Assembly (NCBI GenBank): GCA_900320905.1
Contig: ONTZ01000029.1
Coordinates: forward strand, 1 to 64,000
Length of the DNA stretch: 64,000 nucleotides
Reading direction: 5' to 3'
Source: an uncultured Prevotella sp.
GTDB taxonomy: Bacteria > Bacteroidota > Bacteroidia > Bacteroidales > Bacteroidaceae
Shown here: in pieces, positions 37,001-45,051 of the stretch
Position numbering within the stretch: position 1 is the stretch's first letter
Layout of the letters: every line of letters starts with the position of its first letter
Made by a program: the position numbers and the translations under genes
The notes under the pieces: generated by a model
The model's input: the letters and a program-made list of their open reading frames with translations, nothing else
What the model was told of the DNA's origin: nothing
The model's database searches: none

Positions 37001-39581
37001 GTTCTCAGGTCGTCATGCCTGGTCGTGGACGACGGAGCGTGATCTCTTGCTGAGTCATTTCGACGAGAGTGTATTCCCATTCAGGAACAACTATGCGACG
37101 CGTGGCTTCGGTGGCGGAAGAGTGAGGAGCGCTGCCGTCCTGAAAAGGGCTGTGGGAAACGGATTGCCCGTCCCCGAGGCTGCTGTCCTTGATGAGGCAG
37201 TTGTTTATGAGGCCGCAGCCTATGATATGGCGTCAATGAAGAGTGCTACCACGGGTATCGACACGGGTGACGAAGAGGCTTTGCAGGGGCGCATTGCTGG
37301 AATGGATATCGTGAGTGCAACGGTAACGGTTAACGAGCCGGAGCCACAGGTGCAGATTCGAGAGAACCTCAATGAAACCGCTTTCTTCTATCCTCAACTG
37401 ACGACGGATGCAGAAGGTAGGGTAACTCTGAAATTCACATTGCCGGAGAGTCTCACCACCTGGCGCTTCATGGGTCTTGCCCATACGAAGAATATGTATT
37501 ACGGACTGTTGGAAGGCGAGGCGGTAGCCAAGAAGGATGTGATGATACAGCCCAATATGCCGCGCTTCATCCGCGAGGGTGACGAGGCCACCATCACAGC
37601 ACGTATCTTCAATACCGCAGATCACGACATCAGTGGTAAGGCCACCCTGCGACTCATCCATCCAGAGACCGATGCAGTGGTCTATGAACAGACAGAGCCG
37701 TTTGCACTCGCTACGGGTGCCACCACTACTGCCTCGTTCCGTATGTCCTTCGCTACGGCACCCTCCTCCCTGCTCATCTGTCAGGTGACGGCAGTAGGCG
37801 GTGGCTTCAGCGATGGCGAACAGCACTATCTGCCCCTGTTGCCAGCCACGGAACATGTCCTCGTCACCGTGCCCTTCACCCAGATAGAGCCTGGCACGAA
37901 GCGCGTCGACCTGTCGCAGTTGATACCTGCTGACGGAACGAATGGTAAACTGACGATGGAATATACCAATAATCCTGCGTGGCTGATGATTCAGGCACTG
38001 CCTTATATCGGCAAACCCACTGACGACGATGTCATCTCGCAGGCCACCTCTTATTACGCCAACAGCATCGGACAGTATCTGATTGACCAGAACCCGAAGG
38101 CAAAGACCGCCTTTGAACTCTGGCAGCAGGAAACGGGTAACGAGACCTCGCTGATGAGTGCCTTGGAGAAAAACCAGGGCTTGAAGGAACTGGTTCTCAG
38201 CGAGACACCCTGGGTGATGGATGCCGATGGCGAGACAGAGCAAAAGCAGCGCCTGGCCGACTTCTTCGATACGAACACCATGCAGATGCGCCTCTCGTCG
38301 GCCCTCGACAAGATGAGAAAACTCCAACAGCCTGAAGGCAGTTGGTCGTGGTGGCCCGAGATGCCAGGCTCCTTCTATATGACGGTGGCGGTGTCTGAGA
38401 TGCTGGTACGTCTGAATGCCCTCACTGGTACGAAGCCCCAGACAACGGAGATGCTCAACGGCGCCTTTAAGTTTATGGGTCGCGAGGTGGTGGATATGGT
38501 GCAGGAGATGAAGAAATGGGAGAAGAAGGGTCATAAACCCTCATTCCCCAGTCTGAAAGCCCTGCAATGGCTCTATCTCTGTACCCTCGACGGGCGCACG
38601 CTGCCGTCGGATGTGCAGGCTGCCAACGCCTATCTGATGCCACTCTTGAAGAAGGAGGTCAAGAACCAGAGCATCTACGAGAAGGCTCTGACTGCCATCA
38701 TCCTCGCGAAGACCGATCCGAAGCGTTCTGCGGAATATGTGAAGAGCCTGAAGGAGTACACCGTCTACCGTGAGGAGATGGGACGCTACTACGACACGCC
38801 ACGTGCCGGCTATTCCTGGTGCGACTATAAGATTCCCACGCAGACGATGGCCATCGAGGCCTTGCAGCGCTTGACGCCCAATGACCAGCAGACCATCCAG
38901 GAGATGCAGCGCTGGCTCTTGCAGTCGAAGCGTACGCAGGTCTGGGATACCCCTATCAACAGCGCGAATGCCGTCTATGCCTTCCTCAATGGCACACCGC
39001 TATTGCTGAATGCCGCCAATGCCACGATTACCGTGGACGCCAAGCCTCTGGAGATGCCGAAGGCCACCGCTGCCATCGGTTATGTGAAGGCTCCGGTGCC
39101 TGTGGAGAGCAAGACCATCACAGTGGATAAGACCTCGGAAGGCACATCGTGGGGAGCCGTCTATGCACAGTTTACGCAGCCCACGAAGTCTGTTGCCGAC
39201 CAGTCCTCGGGTCTGAAAGTGACCCGTGAGGTCGTGACAGACGGTAGTGCGCCTCTCTCCGTGGGCGACAGAGTCACGGTTCGCATCACCATCGAGGCAG
39301 ACCGCGACTACGACTTCGTGCAGGTCATCGACAGGCGTGCTGCCTGTCTGGAACCCGTCAAGCAGGTGAGTGGCTATTACAGAGGTTCCTACTGCACGCC
39401 ACGCGATTACTCCACGAACTATTACTTCGATATTTTGTCGAAGGGCAAGCACGTCATCGAGACGGAATACTATATCGACCGTCCCGGCACCTACGAGACG
39501 GGTACCTGTACCGTCCAGTGCGCCTACGCGCCAGAGTTCCACGGCACCACCCATTCACAAACCCTTAAAATCAAAGAATGA
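34053..39581 (+). CDS. Alpha-2-macroglobulin family protein (very large, exported)
   Basis: 1842 residues from ATG 34053 with signal peptide MKKFLVLLISLVMPFALFGQ. Visible parts: an N-terminal region of ~450 residues, the MG2 domain with TDRAIYRPGQTVHAAVMVYKT (~500), the A2M core ENLNETAFFYPQLTTDAEGRVTLKFTLPESLTTWRFMG (~1110-1150), and a long helical domain. The thioester motif CxEQ is absent; its place reads ALPYIGKPTDDDVISQATSYY. Before the core there is a SusC-plug-like segment, EALQGRIAGMDIV. Likely periplasmic or surface protease trap without covalent capture. The next gene overlaps its stop as ATGA. Confidence 0.9.
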   Translation: MKKFLVLLISLVMPFALFGQTYSALWKKVEEAGEKDLPKTQYEVLQQIVKKATKEKAYGQLLKAELASAQAMASIAPDSLRPAMERMKQRCEETDDVVLKTVYQTVLYKVNSSNAFVLTRDNVGAGGEVVFKKPELTEELCHQLAQVKDNTYEPFVIEGSDSKIFNHDMLIVVGQELDEWEPLYHYYEKNGNGAAACITAAKAYQWDAGETDKLDSLMEVYGNLPEAGELALVRYRLTQGKMTAEEKVRYIDNALKRWGSWKRMNTFRNTKTELINPQYRVAYELQVNQPMQEMEIKLEELRNISSLSLKVYRVKADGDIDIRPSNEAGYKKIKPLLSETPIKVEHVYTGKQPYEIFKDSLTLEGLPVGVYMLEFSTSPSTEIIRQLYFVTDVYTLAESQPDNVTRYVVVSATTGQPIANAHLRIQEYKSYNKYDVSNVRTDANGEYLYKSKNNGRCEVYAYTDKDKACPELGTANRYRYYQDNNNPERTEIFTDRAIYRPGQTVHAAVMVYKTIEGYKHSAVVGKQVTITLRDANRKEVKKESVWTDAYGMCAVDFTLPSSGLTGQFSIYANGQQYYFSVEEYKRPTFQVEFEDVKQHYEAGDTVEVRGKALTYAGVPVQGAEVEYRVVRRMAFWWWSFYRYYDMGVLGIGNNSEEVYSGEAVTEADGTFLVKMPMVIPESEHPLFFNFDVMADVTDTAGESHRGTFSLPLGNRKTALTVDLEEKMLLEENPTMTFHLRNAAGKDIDASVKYRIDDNRRWWDWSTQRKIELSGMHLKSGRHTVEAICEGDTLKRDFVVFSIDDKRPATETKDWFWQSDGQFPNDGTPVTVQVGSSDKDVHIVYSIFGNDKIIETGAVDKSNELINRKFIYKEEYGDGITLNFAWVKNGKCYTHNVSITRPMPDNKLKLEWSTFRDRLTPGQEEEWALTVKGPDGKPADAMLMATLYDKSLDQLKKHQWYFHPYTHFTLTSTQWIYPDRYKVAFSGRHAWSWTTERDLLLSHFDESVFPFRNNYATRGFGGGRVRSAAVLKRAVGNGLPVPEAAVLDEAVVYEAAAYDMASMKSATTGIDTGDEEALQGRIAGMDIVSATVTVNEPEPQVQIRENLNETAFFYPQLTTDAEGRVTLKFTLPESLTTWRFMGLAHTKNMYYGLLEGEAVAKKDVMIQPNMPRFIREGDEATITARIFNTADHDISGKATLRLIHPETDAVVYEQTEPFALATGATTTASFRMSFATAPSSLLICQVTAVGGGFSDGEQHYLPLLPATEHVLVTVPFTQIEPGTKRVDLSQLIPADGTNGKLTMEYTNNPAWLMIQALPYIGKPTDDDVISQATSYYANSIGQYLIDQNPKAKTAFELWQQETGNETSLMSALEKNQGLKELVLSETPWVMDADGETEQKQRLADFFDTNTMQMRLSSALDKMRKLQQPEGSWSWWPEMPGSFYMTVAVSEMLVRLNALTGTKPQTTEMLNGAFKFMGREVVDMVQEMKKWEKKGHKPSFPSLKALQWLYLCTLDGRTLPSDVQAANAYLMPLLKKEVKNQSIYEKALTAIILAKTDPKRSAEYVKSLKEYTVYREEMGRYYDTPRAGYSWCDYKIPTQTMAIEALQRLTPNDQQTIQEMQRWLLQSKRTQVWDTPINSANAVYAFLNGTPLLLNAANATITVDAKPLEMPKATAAIGYVKAPVPVESKTITVDKTSEGTSWGAVYAQFTQPTKSVADQSSGLKVTREVVTDGSAPLSVGDRVTVRITIEADRDYDFVQVIDRRAACLEPVKQVSGYYRGSYCTPRDYSTNYYFDILSKGKHVIETEYYIDRPGTYETGTCTVQCAYAPEFHGTTHSQTLKIKE

Positions 39582-40645
39582 ATATGAAGAAAATCCTGTT
39601 TATATTTTTCACTTTTCACTTCTCACTTCTCACTTCTCTTGCCCAGACCTTAGAGGTCGTGCAGGCGAAGGTCAACGCAGGTCGGACGGGATTCCAACAA
39701 CCCATTACGGCAACCTTTGAACTCCGTAACAAAGGCCGTCGCAAACTCGTAATTGAGAGCGTGAAGCCCGACTGCGGTTGCACGGCAGTGGAGTTTCCCA
39801 AGGAAGTGGGCGCTGGGGATAAGTTTACCATCAAGATGACCTACGACGCCAAGATGCTGGGACACTTCCAGAAGATGGCAGCCGTCGTCAGCAACGGTTC
39901 CCAGAAACCCGTCTATCTGACGATGCGAGGTGTCGTGGTACCCGAGGTGCTCGACTATACCGGCAACTACCCCCTTGCGATGGGTGATATGCTGTACGAC
40001 AATAATGAACTGGAGTTCGATGATGTCAATAAGGGCGACACCCCGATGCAGGAGATTCACGTGATGAACAATGGTGAAGGGCCTATGCAGCCCCACCTGA
40101 TGCATCTGCCGCCATACCTCTCTGCCACCACGAAACCAGAGATTCTGGAACCTGGCAAGGGCGGTACGATCTCCGTCACCCTGAACTCCGACAAACTCCG
40201 TAACTTAGGACTGACGCAGACGTCTGTCTATCTGGCTCGTCGGTTGGGCGAGAAGGTCAGCAAGGACAGTGAGATACCCGTCTCTGTGGTGCTGCTGCCT
40301 CATCTGCAGGACTACGATGAGTTCAGCAAGGGCTTGGCTCCTCAGTTGCAGATGTCTTCCACCGATATCGACTTTACCGACTTTGGCGGAAAGAAAAAGA
40401 AGACGGTAGAGTTGCAACTTTCCAATGTGGGTAAGACCACGTTGAAAATCTCCTCTATGCAACTCTTTACCACAGGACTGAAGGTCACGCTGGGCAAGCA
40501 GGAACTGGAGCCGGGACTGTCAACGACACTGAAGGTGACGGGTTATGCCGATGACCTCCAGAAACTGCGCGTCAAACCCCGTATCCTGATGATAACCAAC
40601 GATCCCGATCACGCAAAGGTCGTTATAAATATTAATGTGAAGTAA
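39578..40645 (+). CDS. DUF1573 domain protein, exported
   Basis: 355 residues. Signal peptide MNMKKILFIFFTFHFSLLTSLAQ (starting at 39578 or the in-frame ATG 39584). The DUF1573 core is an Ig-like ASH/PapD-type domain with KPDCGCTAVEFPKEVGAGDKFTIKMTYD; a second copy follows near 250. The family is abundant in Bacteroidetes envelopes and of unknown function. It is coupled to the A2M gene by ATGA. Part of its signal peptide is encoded by 7-base tandem repeats. Confidence 0.85.
   Translation: MNMKKILFIFFTFHFSLLTSLAQTLEVVQAKVNAGRTGFQQPITATFELRNKGRRKLVIESVKPDCGCTAVEFPKEVGAGDKFTIKMTYDAKMLGHFQKMAAVVSNGSQKPVYLTMRGVVVPEVLDYTGNYPLAMGDMLYDNNELEFDDVNKGDTPMQEIHVMNNGEGPMQPHLMHLPPYLSATTKPEILEPGKGGTISVTLNSDKLRNLGLTQTSVYLARRLGEKVSKDSEIPVSVVLLPHLQDYDEFSKGLAPQLQMSSTDIDFTDFGGKKKKTVELQLSNVGKTTLKISSMQLFTTGLKVTLGKQELEPGLSTTLKVTGYADDLQKLRVKPRILMITNDPDHAKVVININVK
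39605..39639 (+). repeat. Heptanucleotide tandem repeat in signal-peptide codons
   Basis: Five units, TTTTTCA, CTTTTCA, CTTCTCA, CTTCTCA and CTTCTCT, inside the signal peptide of the DUF1573 protein. Confidence 0.8.
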
Positions 40646-40646
40646 T

Positions 40647-41747
40647 ATGGAGCATCCTGAGAACAGTTCAGAATATGCAGGTCTGCAAGTCAACAGTGGC
40701 GTCAAGCAGCCCCCTATCGTCAACCCCTACCTGAGACGGAACAAACGCCGTGAACTCACGGCGGCAGAGATGGTGGAGGGCATCGTCAAAGGCGATGTCA
40801 CCGTCTTGTCGCAGGCCGTGACCCTTATCGAGAGTGTCAACCCCGACCACCAGGCGAAGGCGCAGGAGGTCATCAACAAGTGTCTGCCCTATAGCGGCAA
40901 CTCCGTCCGTGTAGGTATCAGCGGTGTGCCTGGTGCGGGTAAGTCCACGAGTATCGACGAGTTCGGCATCCACGTACTCAAGGAGAAGGGCGGCAAACTT
41001 GCCGTTCTCGCCATCGACCCCTCGTCGGAACGTACCAAGGGCAGCATCCTCGGCGACAAGACCCGTATGGAGAAACTGGCCCTGCATCCTGACTCCTTCA
41101 TCCGTCCCAGTCCCTCGGCTGGTTCGTTGGGCGGTGTGGCGCGTAAGACCCGTGAGACCATCATCCTCTGTGAGGCAGCAGGCTTCGACAAGATATTTGT
41201 CGAGACGGTAGGTGTGGGACAGAGTGAGACGGCTTGTCACTCGATGGTGGATTTCTTCCTGCTCATCCAGGTGGCAGGCACCGGTGATGAACTACAGGGC
41301 ATCAAGCGCGGCATCATGGAGATCAGCGACGGCATCGTCATCAACAAGTGCGATGGCGACAATGTGGACCGCTGTCAGATGGCAGCGACGAATTTTCGCA
41401 ATGCCCTCCATTTCTTCCCGATGCCCGACAGCGGATGGAGCCCGAAGGTGCTCTGTTACAGCGGTTTCTATGGCACGGGTGTGAAGGAGATTTGGGACAT
41501 GATCTATCAGTATTTCGACTTCGTGAAGGCCAACGGTTATTTCGACTACCGTCGCAATGAACAGTCAAAGTACTGGATGTACGAGAGCATCAACGAGCAC
41601 CTGCGGCTCAACTTCTACAACAATCCTCTCATCAAGGCGCAGTTGCAGCCTGCAGAGCAGATGGTTCTCGCCGGCCAGAAGACCTCCTTTGTCGCCGCCC
41701 AAGACCTCCTCGATATGTATTTTGACTTATTAAAAAAAACTGTGTAA
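40647..41747 (+). CDS. meaB: Methylmalonyl-CoA mutase-associated GTPase MeaB
   Basis: 366 residues of the ArgK/MeaB G3E-type GTPases that protect and load methylmalonyl-CoA mutase with cobalamin. P-loop GVPGAGKSTSIDEFG (~95), Walker B/switch segment DPSSERTKGSILGDKTRM, FVETVGVGQSE, and NKCDG for guanine recognition are all present. It follows the DUF1573 gene by one base, but the mutase itself is not in the window. Cytoplasmic; propionate/succinate metabolism is inferred from the family. Confidence 0.92.
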   Translation: MEHPENSSEYAGLQVNSGVKQPPIVNPYLRRNKRRELTAAEMVEGIVKGDVTVLSQAVTLIESVNPDHQAKAQEVINKCLPYSGNSVRVGISGVPGAGKSTSIDEFGIHVLKEKGGKLAVLAIDPSSERTKGSILGDKTRMEKLALHPDSFIRPSPSAGSLGGVARKTRETIILCEAAGFDKIFVETVGVGQSETACHSMVDFFLLIQVAGTGDELQGIKRGIMEISDGIVINKCDGDNVDRCQMAATNFRNALHFFPMPDSGWSPKVLCYSGFYGTGVKEIWDMIYQYFDFVKANGYFDYRRNEQSKYWMYESINEHLRLNFYNNPLIKAQLQPAEQMVLAGQKTSFVAAQDLLDMYFDLLKKTV

Positions 41748-41756
41748 TCTGTGGCT

Positions 41757-42677
41757 ATGATTCAGATTGAGATTGATAGTGGCAGTGGCTTCTGTTTCGG
41801 CGTGACCACCGCCATCACCAAGGCCGAGGAAGAACTGGCTTCCCAACGTGTCTCAGGGGATAAGGAATCCCCCGATAAGCCAATCCTCTACTGTCTCGGT
41901 GATATCGTACACAATGGTATGGAGTGCGAACGCCTTCGTAAGATGGGACTCATCACCATCAACCACGATGACCTCCGCCAACTCCACGACGTGAAAGTGC
42001 TTCTGCGGGCCCACGGTGAGCCGCCAGAGACTTACGAACTGGCGCGTCGCAATAACATCGAGATCATCGATGCCACCTGCCCTGTGGTGCTCCAACTCCA
42101 GAAGCGCATCAAGCAACAATATACCTCACAACTCCCCTCCTCCTCCCCCGCTCAGATCGTAATCTTTGGCAAGAAAGGTCACGCAGAAGTGCTTGGGCTC
42201 GTGGGACAGACCAACAGCACCGCTATCGTCATCGAGAGTTTCGACGAGGTGAAGGATCTCGACTTTAACAACGACATCTACCTTTACAGCCAGACCACGA
42301 AGTCGCTCGACGAGTTCCATCGTATCATCGACTACATCTCCTCCCATATCTCCCCGGAGGCCACCTTCAAGAGTTTCGACACCATCTGCCGCTCCGTAGC
42401 CAACCGTATGCCGAATATCTCGCAGTTTGCCACCCGCCACGACCTGATTCTCTTCGTCTGCGGACGGAAAAGCAGTAATGGCAAGGTGCTCTTCAACGAG
42501 TGTCTGCGTGTCAACCCCAACACCCACCTGATAGAAGACCCGCAGGAGATACAGGCCGAGTGGTTGGAGGGCATCCAGACGGTAGGCATCTGCGGTGCCA
42601 CCTCTACCCCCAAATGGTTGATGGAACAGTGCCGTGAGGCCATACAAGATTTAAGACATACGAAACTGCAGGCATGA
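41757..42677 (+). CDS. ispH: 4-hydroxy-3-methylbut-2-enyl diphosphate reductase
   Basis: Last enzyme of the MEP isoprenoid pathway, a 3Fe/4Fe-4S protein producing IPP and DMAPP. 306 residues from ATG 41757 (a GTG at 41751 is possible). The iron-sulfur cysteines are in GFCFGV, in DATCPVV, and near GICGATSTPKWLME; the catalytic GDIVHNGMECERL and HGEPP segments are present. It follows meaB by a few bases and ends before a strong bidirectional stem-loop. Confidence 0.94.
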   Translation: MIQIEIDSGSGFCFGVTTAITKAEEELASQRVSGDKESPDKPILYCLGDIVHNGMECERLRKMGLITINHDDLRQLHDVKVLLRAHGEPPETYELARRNNIEIIDATCPVVLQLQKRIKQQYTSQLPSSSPAQIVIFGKKGHAEVLGLVGQTNSTAIVIESFDEVKDLDFNNDIYLYSQTTKSLDEFHRIIDYISSHISPEATFKSFDTICRSVANRMPNISQFATRHDLILFVCGRKSSNGKVLFNECLRVNPNTHLIEDPQEIQAEWLEGIQTVGICGATSTPKWLMEQCREAIQDLRHTKLQA

Positions 42678-42741
42678 AGTTTGTCGAAAGTGTCATCAGA
42701 CAAACGGAGAGTAGAATCATAGAGAAACAATGCAAAGATAA

Positions 42742-42777
42742 AAAATCCCCGAAAGTCAAAGGGCTTTCGGGGATTTT
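42742..42777. terminator. Bidirectional terminator between ispH and the smalltalk gene
   Basis: A perfect 14-bp stem, AAAATCCCCGAAAG (42742-42755) with CTTTCGGGGATTTT (42764-42777), with T-rich flanks on both strands. Confidence 0.85.
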
Positions 42778-42778
42778 C

Positions 42779-42892
42779 TTAGAGTAGTGGCCCGTGGCCC
42801 ATGCAACTGGTGGTCGTGATGGCCGTCAGGAAGGCTGTGAGCGCGGCTACTATCACCTTCACCGCAATCTCAATAAATCCTTTCTTTCTCAT
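42779..42892 (-). CDS. 'Smalltalk' family mini-protein
   Basis: A 37-residue protein, MRKKGFIEIAVKVIVAALTA then FLTAITTTSCMGHGPLL. It is one hydrophobic helix ending in TTSCMG, the layout of the tiny Bacteroidetes proteins called smalltalk (family recalled, not checked). It may be a membrane peptide or minimal lipoprotein. It is downstream of the DUF6261 gene and separated from it by heptanucleotide repeats; the stop abuts a terminator, which fits the last gene of a short operon. Confidence 0.7.
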   Translation of the reverse strand: MRKKGFIEIAVKVIVAALTAFLTAITTTSCMGHGPLL

Positions 42893-42894
42893 CG

Positions 42895-42936
42895 TTCTTA
42901 GTTCTTAGTTCTTACCTCTTAGTTCTTAGTTCTAAG
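42895..42936. repeat. Heptanucleotide tandem repeat
   Basis: Six units of TTCTTAG with small changes, just before the smalltalk start. Confidence 0.8.
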
Positions 42937-42942
42937 TTCGAT

Positions 42943-43812
42943 TCACTGATCCGGCTCGTCGCCGTCGCCGCCGCCGTTGTCACCGCCTTGACTGGAGCCG
43001 CCATTGCCGCCTTGGTTCTCGCCGCCGTTGGGCTTGTCGCTGCCTTCGCCCTCATTCTCCTTGTCGCCCTTGCCGTACTTAGGCAATACGTACTGGCGAT
43101 AGTACTTGATGAGTTCGTTCACCTGCGAGATCACCCCCTCGATGCCCTCTGTGTCATCCTCGATGACGGCAGAGGCATTCAACTTCAGCACCAGTTCGCG
43201 GTAAGCCTCGTCGGCCGCGTTGCGGGCGTTGGCCAGAGCCGCCTTCTCCTTCTGCATCCGCTCGTCGTTGCGCTGAGAGAGTAAGGTACGCACCGCCTCG
43301 TTGGAGGTCTTCAACTGGGTGACGAGTGAGGCCAGTCCCAGAGCCGTGATGTGTCCGTCGGCCACGTTGTCATCCTCCATCTCCTGCAGCATCTGCTGGA
43401 GTTTCACGCTCTCCTCGGAGTAGTTCTCGTTCACGTCCACGTTGTACTTCTTGATGATGTTCCAGAGGTAGGTGGCCGCACTCTTCTTCTCCACGTCGAA
43501 CGTGAACTTGGTGTACATCTGCACCTGTTTCTTCAGGGCGGTGTAGAGACTGTCACGTCGTGCGTCCTCGTCGGCGATCTGCTGGGTGTACTCACTGGAG
43601 TGGCTGATCTTGTACGCCTCGTCCACCTTTGCCACACCTGCCACGAAAGGTGTGTAGGCTGCCTCCACCTTCGCGGGGAGTTGGCTGACGCCAGCCTCAC
43701 CGGAGTCGCGGTAGGTCCTGACGATGTTCAACACCTGCTGCACAAACTCGAGGAAACCCGCCATGCGCAGCGCTTTCAACTGAAAAATCACAATTTGCTT
43801 AATAGCACTCAT
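42943..43812 (-). CDS. DUF6261 family protein
   Basis: 289 residues, almost entirely helical (residues ~1-240, with a heptad-rich SVKLQQMLQEMEDDNVADGH region), then a disordered Gly/Asn/Asp/Glu-rich tail. I recognise DUF6261, a Bacteroidetes family often near smalltalk and HU-like genes (knowledge). Function unknown. It has a -7 element at 43890-43897. The tail is a low-complexity repeat of Gly, Asp and Asn codons and may vary in length. Confidence 0.75.
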   Translation of the reverse strand: MSAIKQIVIFQLKALRMAGFLEFVQQVLNIVRTYRDSGEAGVSQLPAKVEAAYTPFVAGVAKVDEAYKISHSSEYTQQIADEDARRDSLYTALKKQVQMYTKFTFDVEKKSAATYLWNIIKKYNVDVNENYSEESVKLQQMLQEMEDDNVADGHITALGLASLVTQLKTSNEAVRTLLSQRNDERMQKEKAALANARNAADEAYRELVLKLNASAVIEDDTEGIEGVISQVNELIKYYRQYVLPKYGKGDKENEGEGSDKPNGGENQGGNGGSSQGGDNGGGDGDEPDQ

Positions 43813-43889
43813 AAAAAATAGAAATTAGAAATGTTGTGTTTTCCTCTTCCTTAAAGCCTCTTCCTTGTCCGTGTGTTGCATCAACGATG

Positions 43890-43897
43890 CAAAGGTA
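43890..43897 (-). promoter_or_regulatory. -7 promoter element of the DUF6261 operon
   Basis: CAAAGGTA, i.e. TACCTTTG on the - strand. Confidence 0.55.
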
Positions 43898-43975
43898 CAA
43901 CTTTTTTCTGAACCCACCAAACATTTTGCCAATTTTTTTATAAAAATCTTCAAAAACTCAGAAAACCTTCACCAG

Positions 43976-44222
43976 AATCTGGAACAAGGTTCTCCGAGGG
44001 CGTGGAAGCGCCAAACAAAATCGGGGCAAGGAATTCCGACCACGGAAGGGTGCCAACTAAATCTAGGGCAACGAATCCTGACCACGGGAATTCTACCTGC
44101 CAAATCTAGGGCAACGAATTCCGACCACGGGAAATCAACTACCTATTTCTGGAGCAAGGAATTCCGACCTCGGGAAATCGACTACCTATTTCTGGGGCAA
44201 AGAATTCCGTCCACCGAAGGCA
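43976..44222 (+). repeat. Six degenerate tandem repeats of 41-43 bp
   Basis: Each unit has a conserved half like CTGGGGCAAGGAATTCCGAC followed by CACGG and a variable half of about 14 bases, as in ATCGACTACCTATTT. The first two units are most diverged; the last runs into the palindrome that follows. No ORF is supported. Confidence 0.75.
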
Positions 44223-44456
44223 ACTTATTCAGTTATTACTTATTCACTCCTGACATCTTTTTTTTGATTTTTCACTAAGAGGAAATTTATTATTATATAT
44301 ATTATAATATATATAATAATAATTTGAATTATAATATAAATTTGTACCATAAATACCTTTAATCTTATCAATTCCACAAAACCTAACAACAATCAACTTA
44401 TAATTTTTTAAAAACCAAAATGTCAGGAGTGAATAACTGAATAAGTGAATAACTTG
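44223..44456. repeat. Imperfect palindrome with AT-rich centre (second of three)
   Basis: The left arm (ACTTATTCAGTTATTACTTA then TTCACTCCTGACAT) pairs with the right arm (ATGTCAGGAGTGAATAACTG then AATAAGTGAATAACT, ~44420-44454). The centre near 44280-44330 is nearly all A/T. The arms contain GTGAATAA-type short repeats. Confidence 0.8.
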
Positions 44457-44631
44457 GGTACAAAAACACAAAAAAACGCCTCTTTCTTATACATTATTTA
44501 AATTACACATTTTTCTGATGCCGTCCCACTCCCATGTCTGAAACTGGCCTGAGATTGTTAATTCATCAACTAAACATCTTTTTTCTTCCAAGATGTCACT
44601 TATTCCATTAACATTTACTTTTACAGTTCTT

Positions 44632-44672
44632 TCCATACCCAGGTGCCTCATGACTATCTCCCCATGACTATC
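44632..44672. repeat. REP copies left of the RAYT remnant
   Basis: CAGGTGCCTCATGACTATCT followed by CCCCATGACTA, matching the REP on the other side of the remnant. Confidence 0.55.
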
Positions 44673-44787
44673 GCTTCCTGTAGTCCTCCGGGGCTTCAAA
44701 GATGTCCTGACGATTGATGCCGCGAATCATAACATGATAGATTCCTGTGGCACTTTGGTCTCTTGCTGTGCGGCCTTTTTATTCATA
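44668..44787 (-). pseudogene. REP-associated tyrosine transposase (RAYT) remnant
   Basis: In one frame of the - strand: TARDQSATGIYHVMIRGINR then QDIFEAPEDYRKR and a stop. This matches the first ~35 residues of Y1-type RAYT transposases (SxxGIYHVMxRGxNxQxIFxxxEDY). Everything after the EDY, including the catalytic tyrosine, is lost, and the original start codon seems frameshifted. REP copies flank it on both sides, as expected of this family. Confidence 0.7.
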
Positions 44788-44829
44788 CTTCCAAATTTTT
44801 CTGGTAGAATTTGAATTTATCCAGCATGC

Positions 44830-44872
44830 CCCAGGTGCCTGTCCCCATGACTAAACTCCCCATGACTAACTA
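44830..44872. repeat. REP copies right of the RAYT remnant
   Basis: CAGGTGCCTGTCCCCATGAC then TAAACTCCCCATGACTAA. The inverse, GGGGACAGGCACC, resembles GGGGACAGGTTC at ~1514. Confidence 0.55.
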
Positions 44873-44982
44873 AATGGCGTAAAAAATGCATCTACGACTA
44901 GTCAAAATCTGACTTTTCTATGAAAAAATCATAAAATAAACAGATAATCGCAATAGATTGCTTCGTTTTGCAATTATTTCAT

Positions 44983-44990
44983 TATCTTTG
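44983..44990 (+). promoter_or_regulatory. -7 promoter element of the reverse transcriptase operon
   Basis: TATCTTTG. Flanking it, TAGTCAAAATCTGAC (44899-44913) and TAGTCAAAATGTGAC (44991-45005) form a near-identical direct repeat that could be an operator. Confidence 0.6.
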
Positions 44991-45051
44991 TAGTCAAAAT
45001 GTGACAAATCGCAGAAAGAAAAGTATTATTCAATTAAATCAAACATATATT

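Noticed and set aside
34968..38534. Long - strand ORFs inside the alpha-2-macroglobulin gene
   Set aside because: They are in frames opposite to a well-supported gene; codon bias of the + strand frame explains them.
42332..42740. Antisense ORF in ispH with CAAAGATA (promoter-like) at 42733-42740
   Set aside because: The ORF is a shadow of ispH; the promoter match is short and may be chance.
43976..44222. CRISPR array
   Set aside because: Repeats are degenerate along their whole length, the variable part is only ~14 bases, and no cas genes are present.
44487..44699. 70-residue ORF on the - strand
   Set aside because: It runs through the RAYT remnant and REP sequence in the wrong frame; no protein features.
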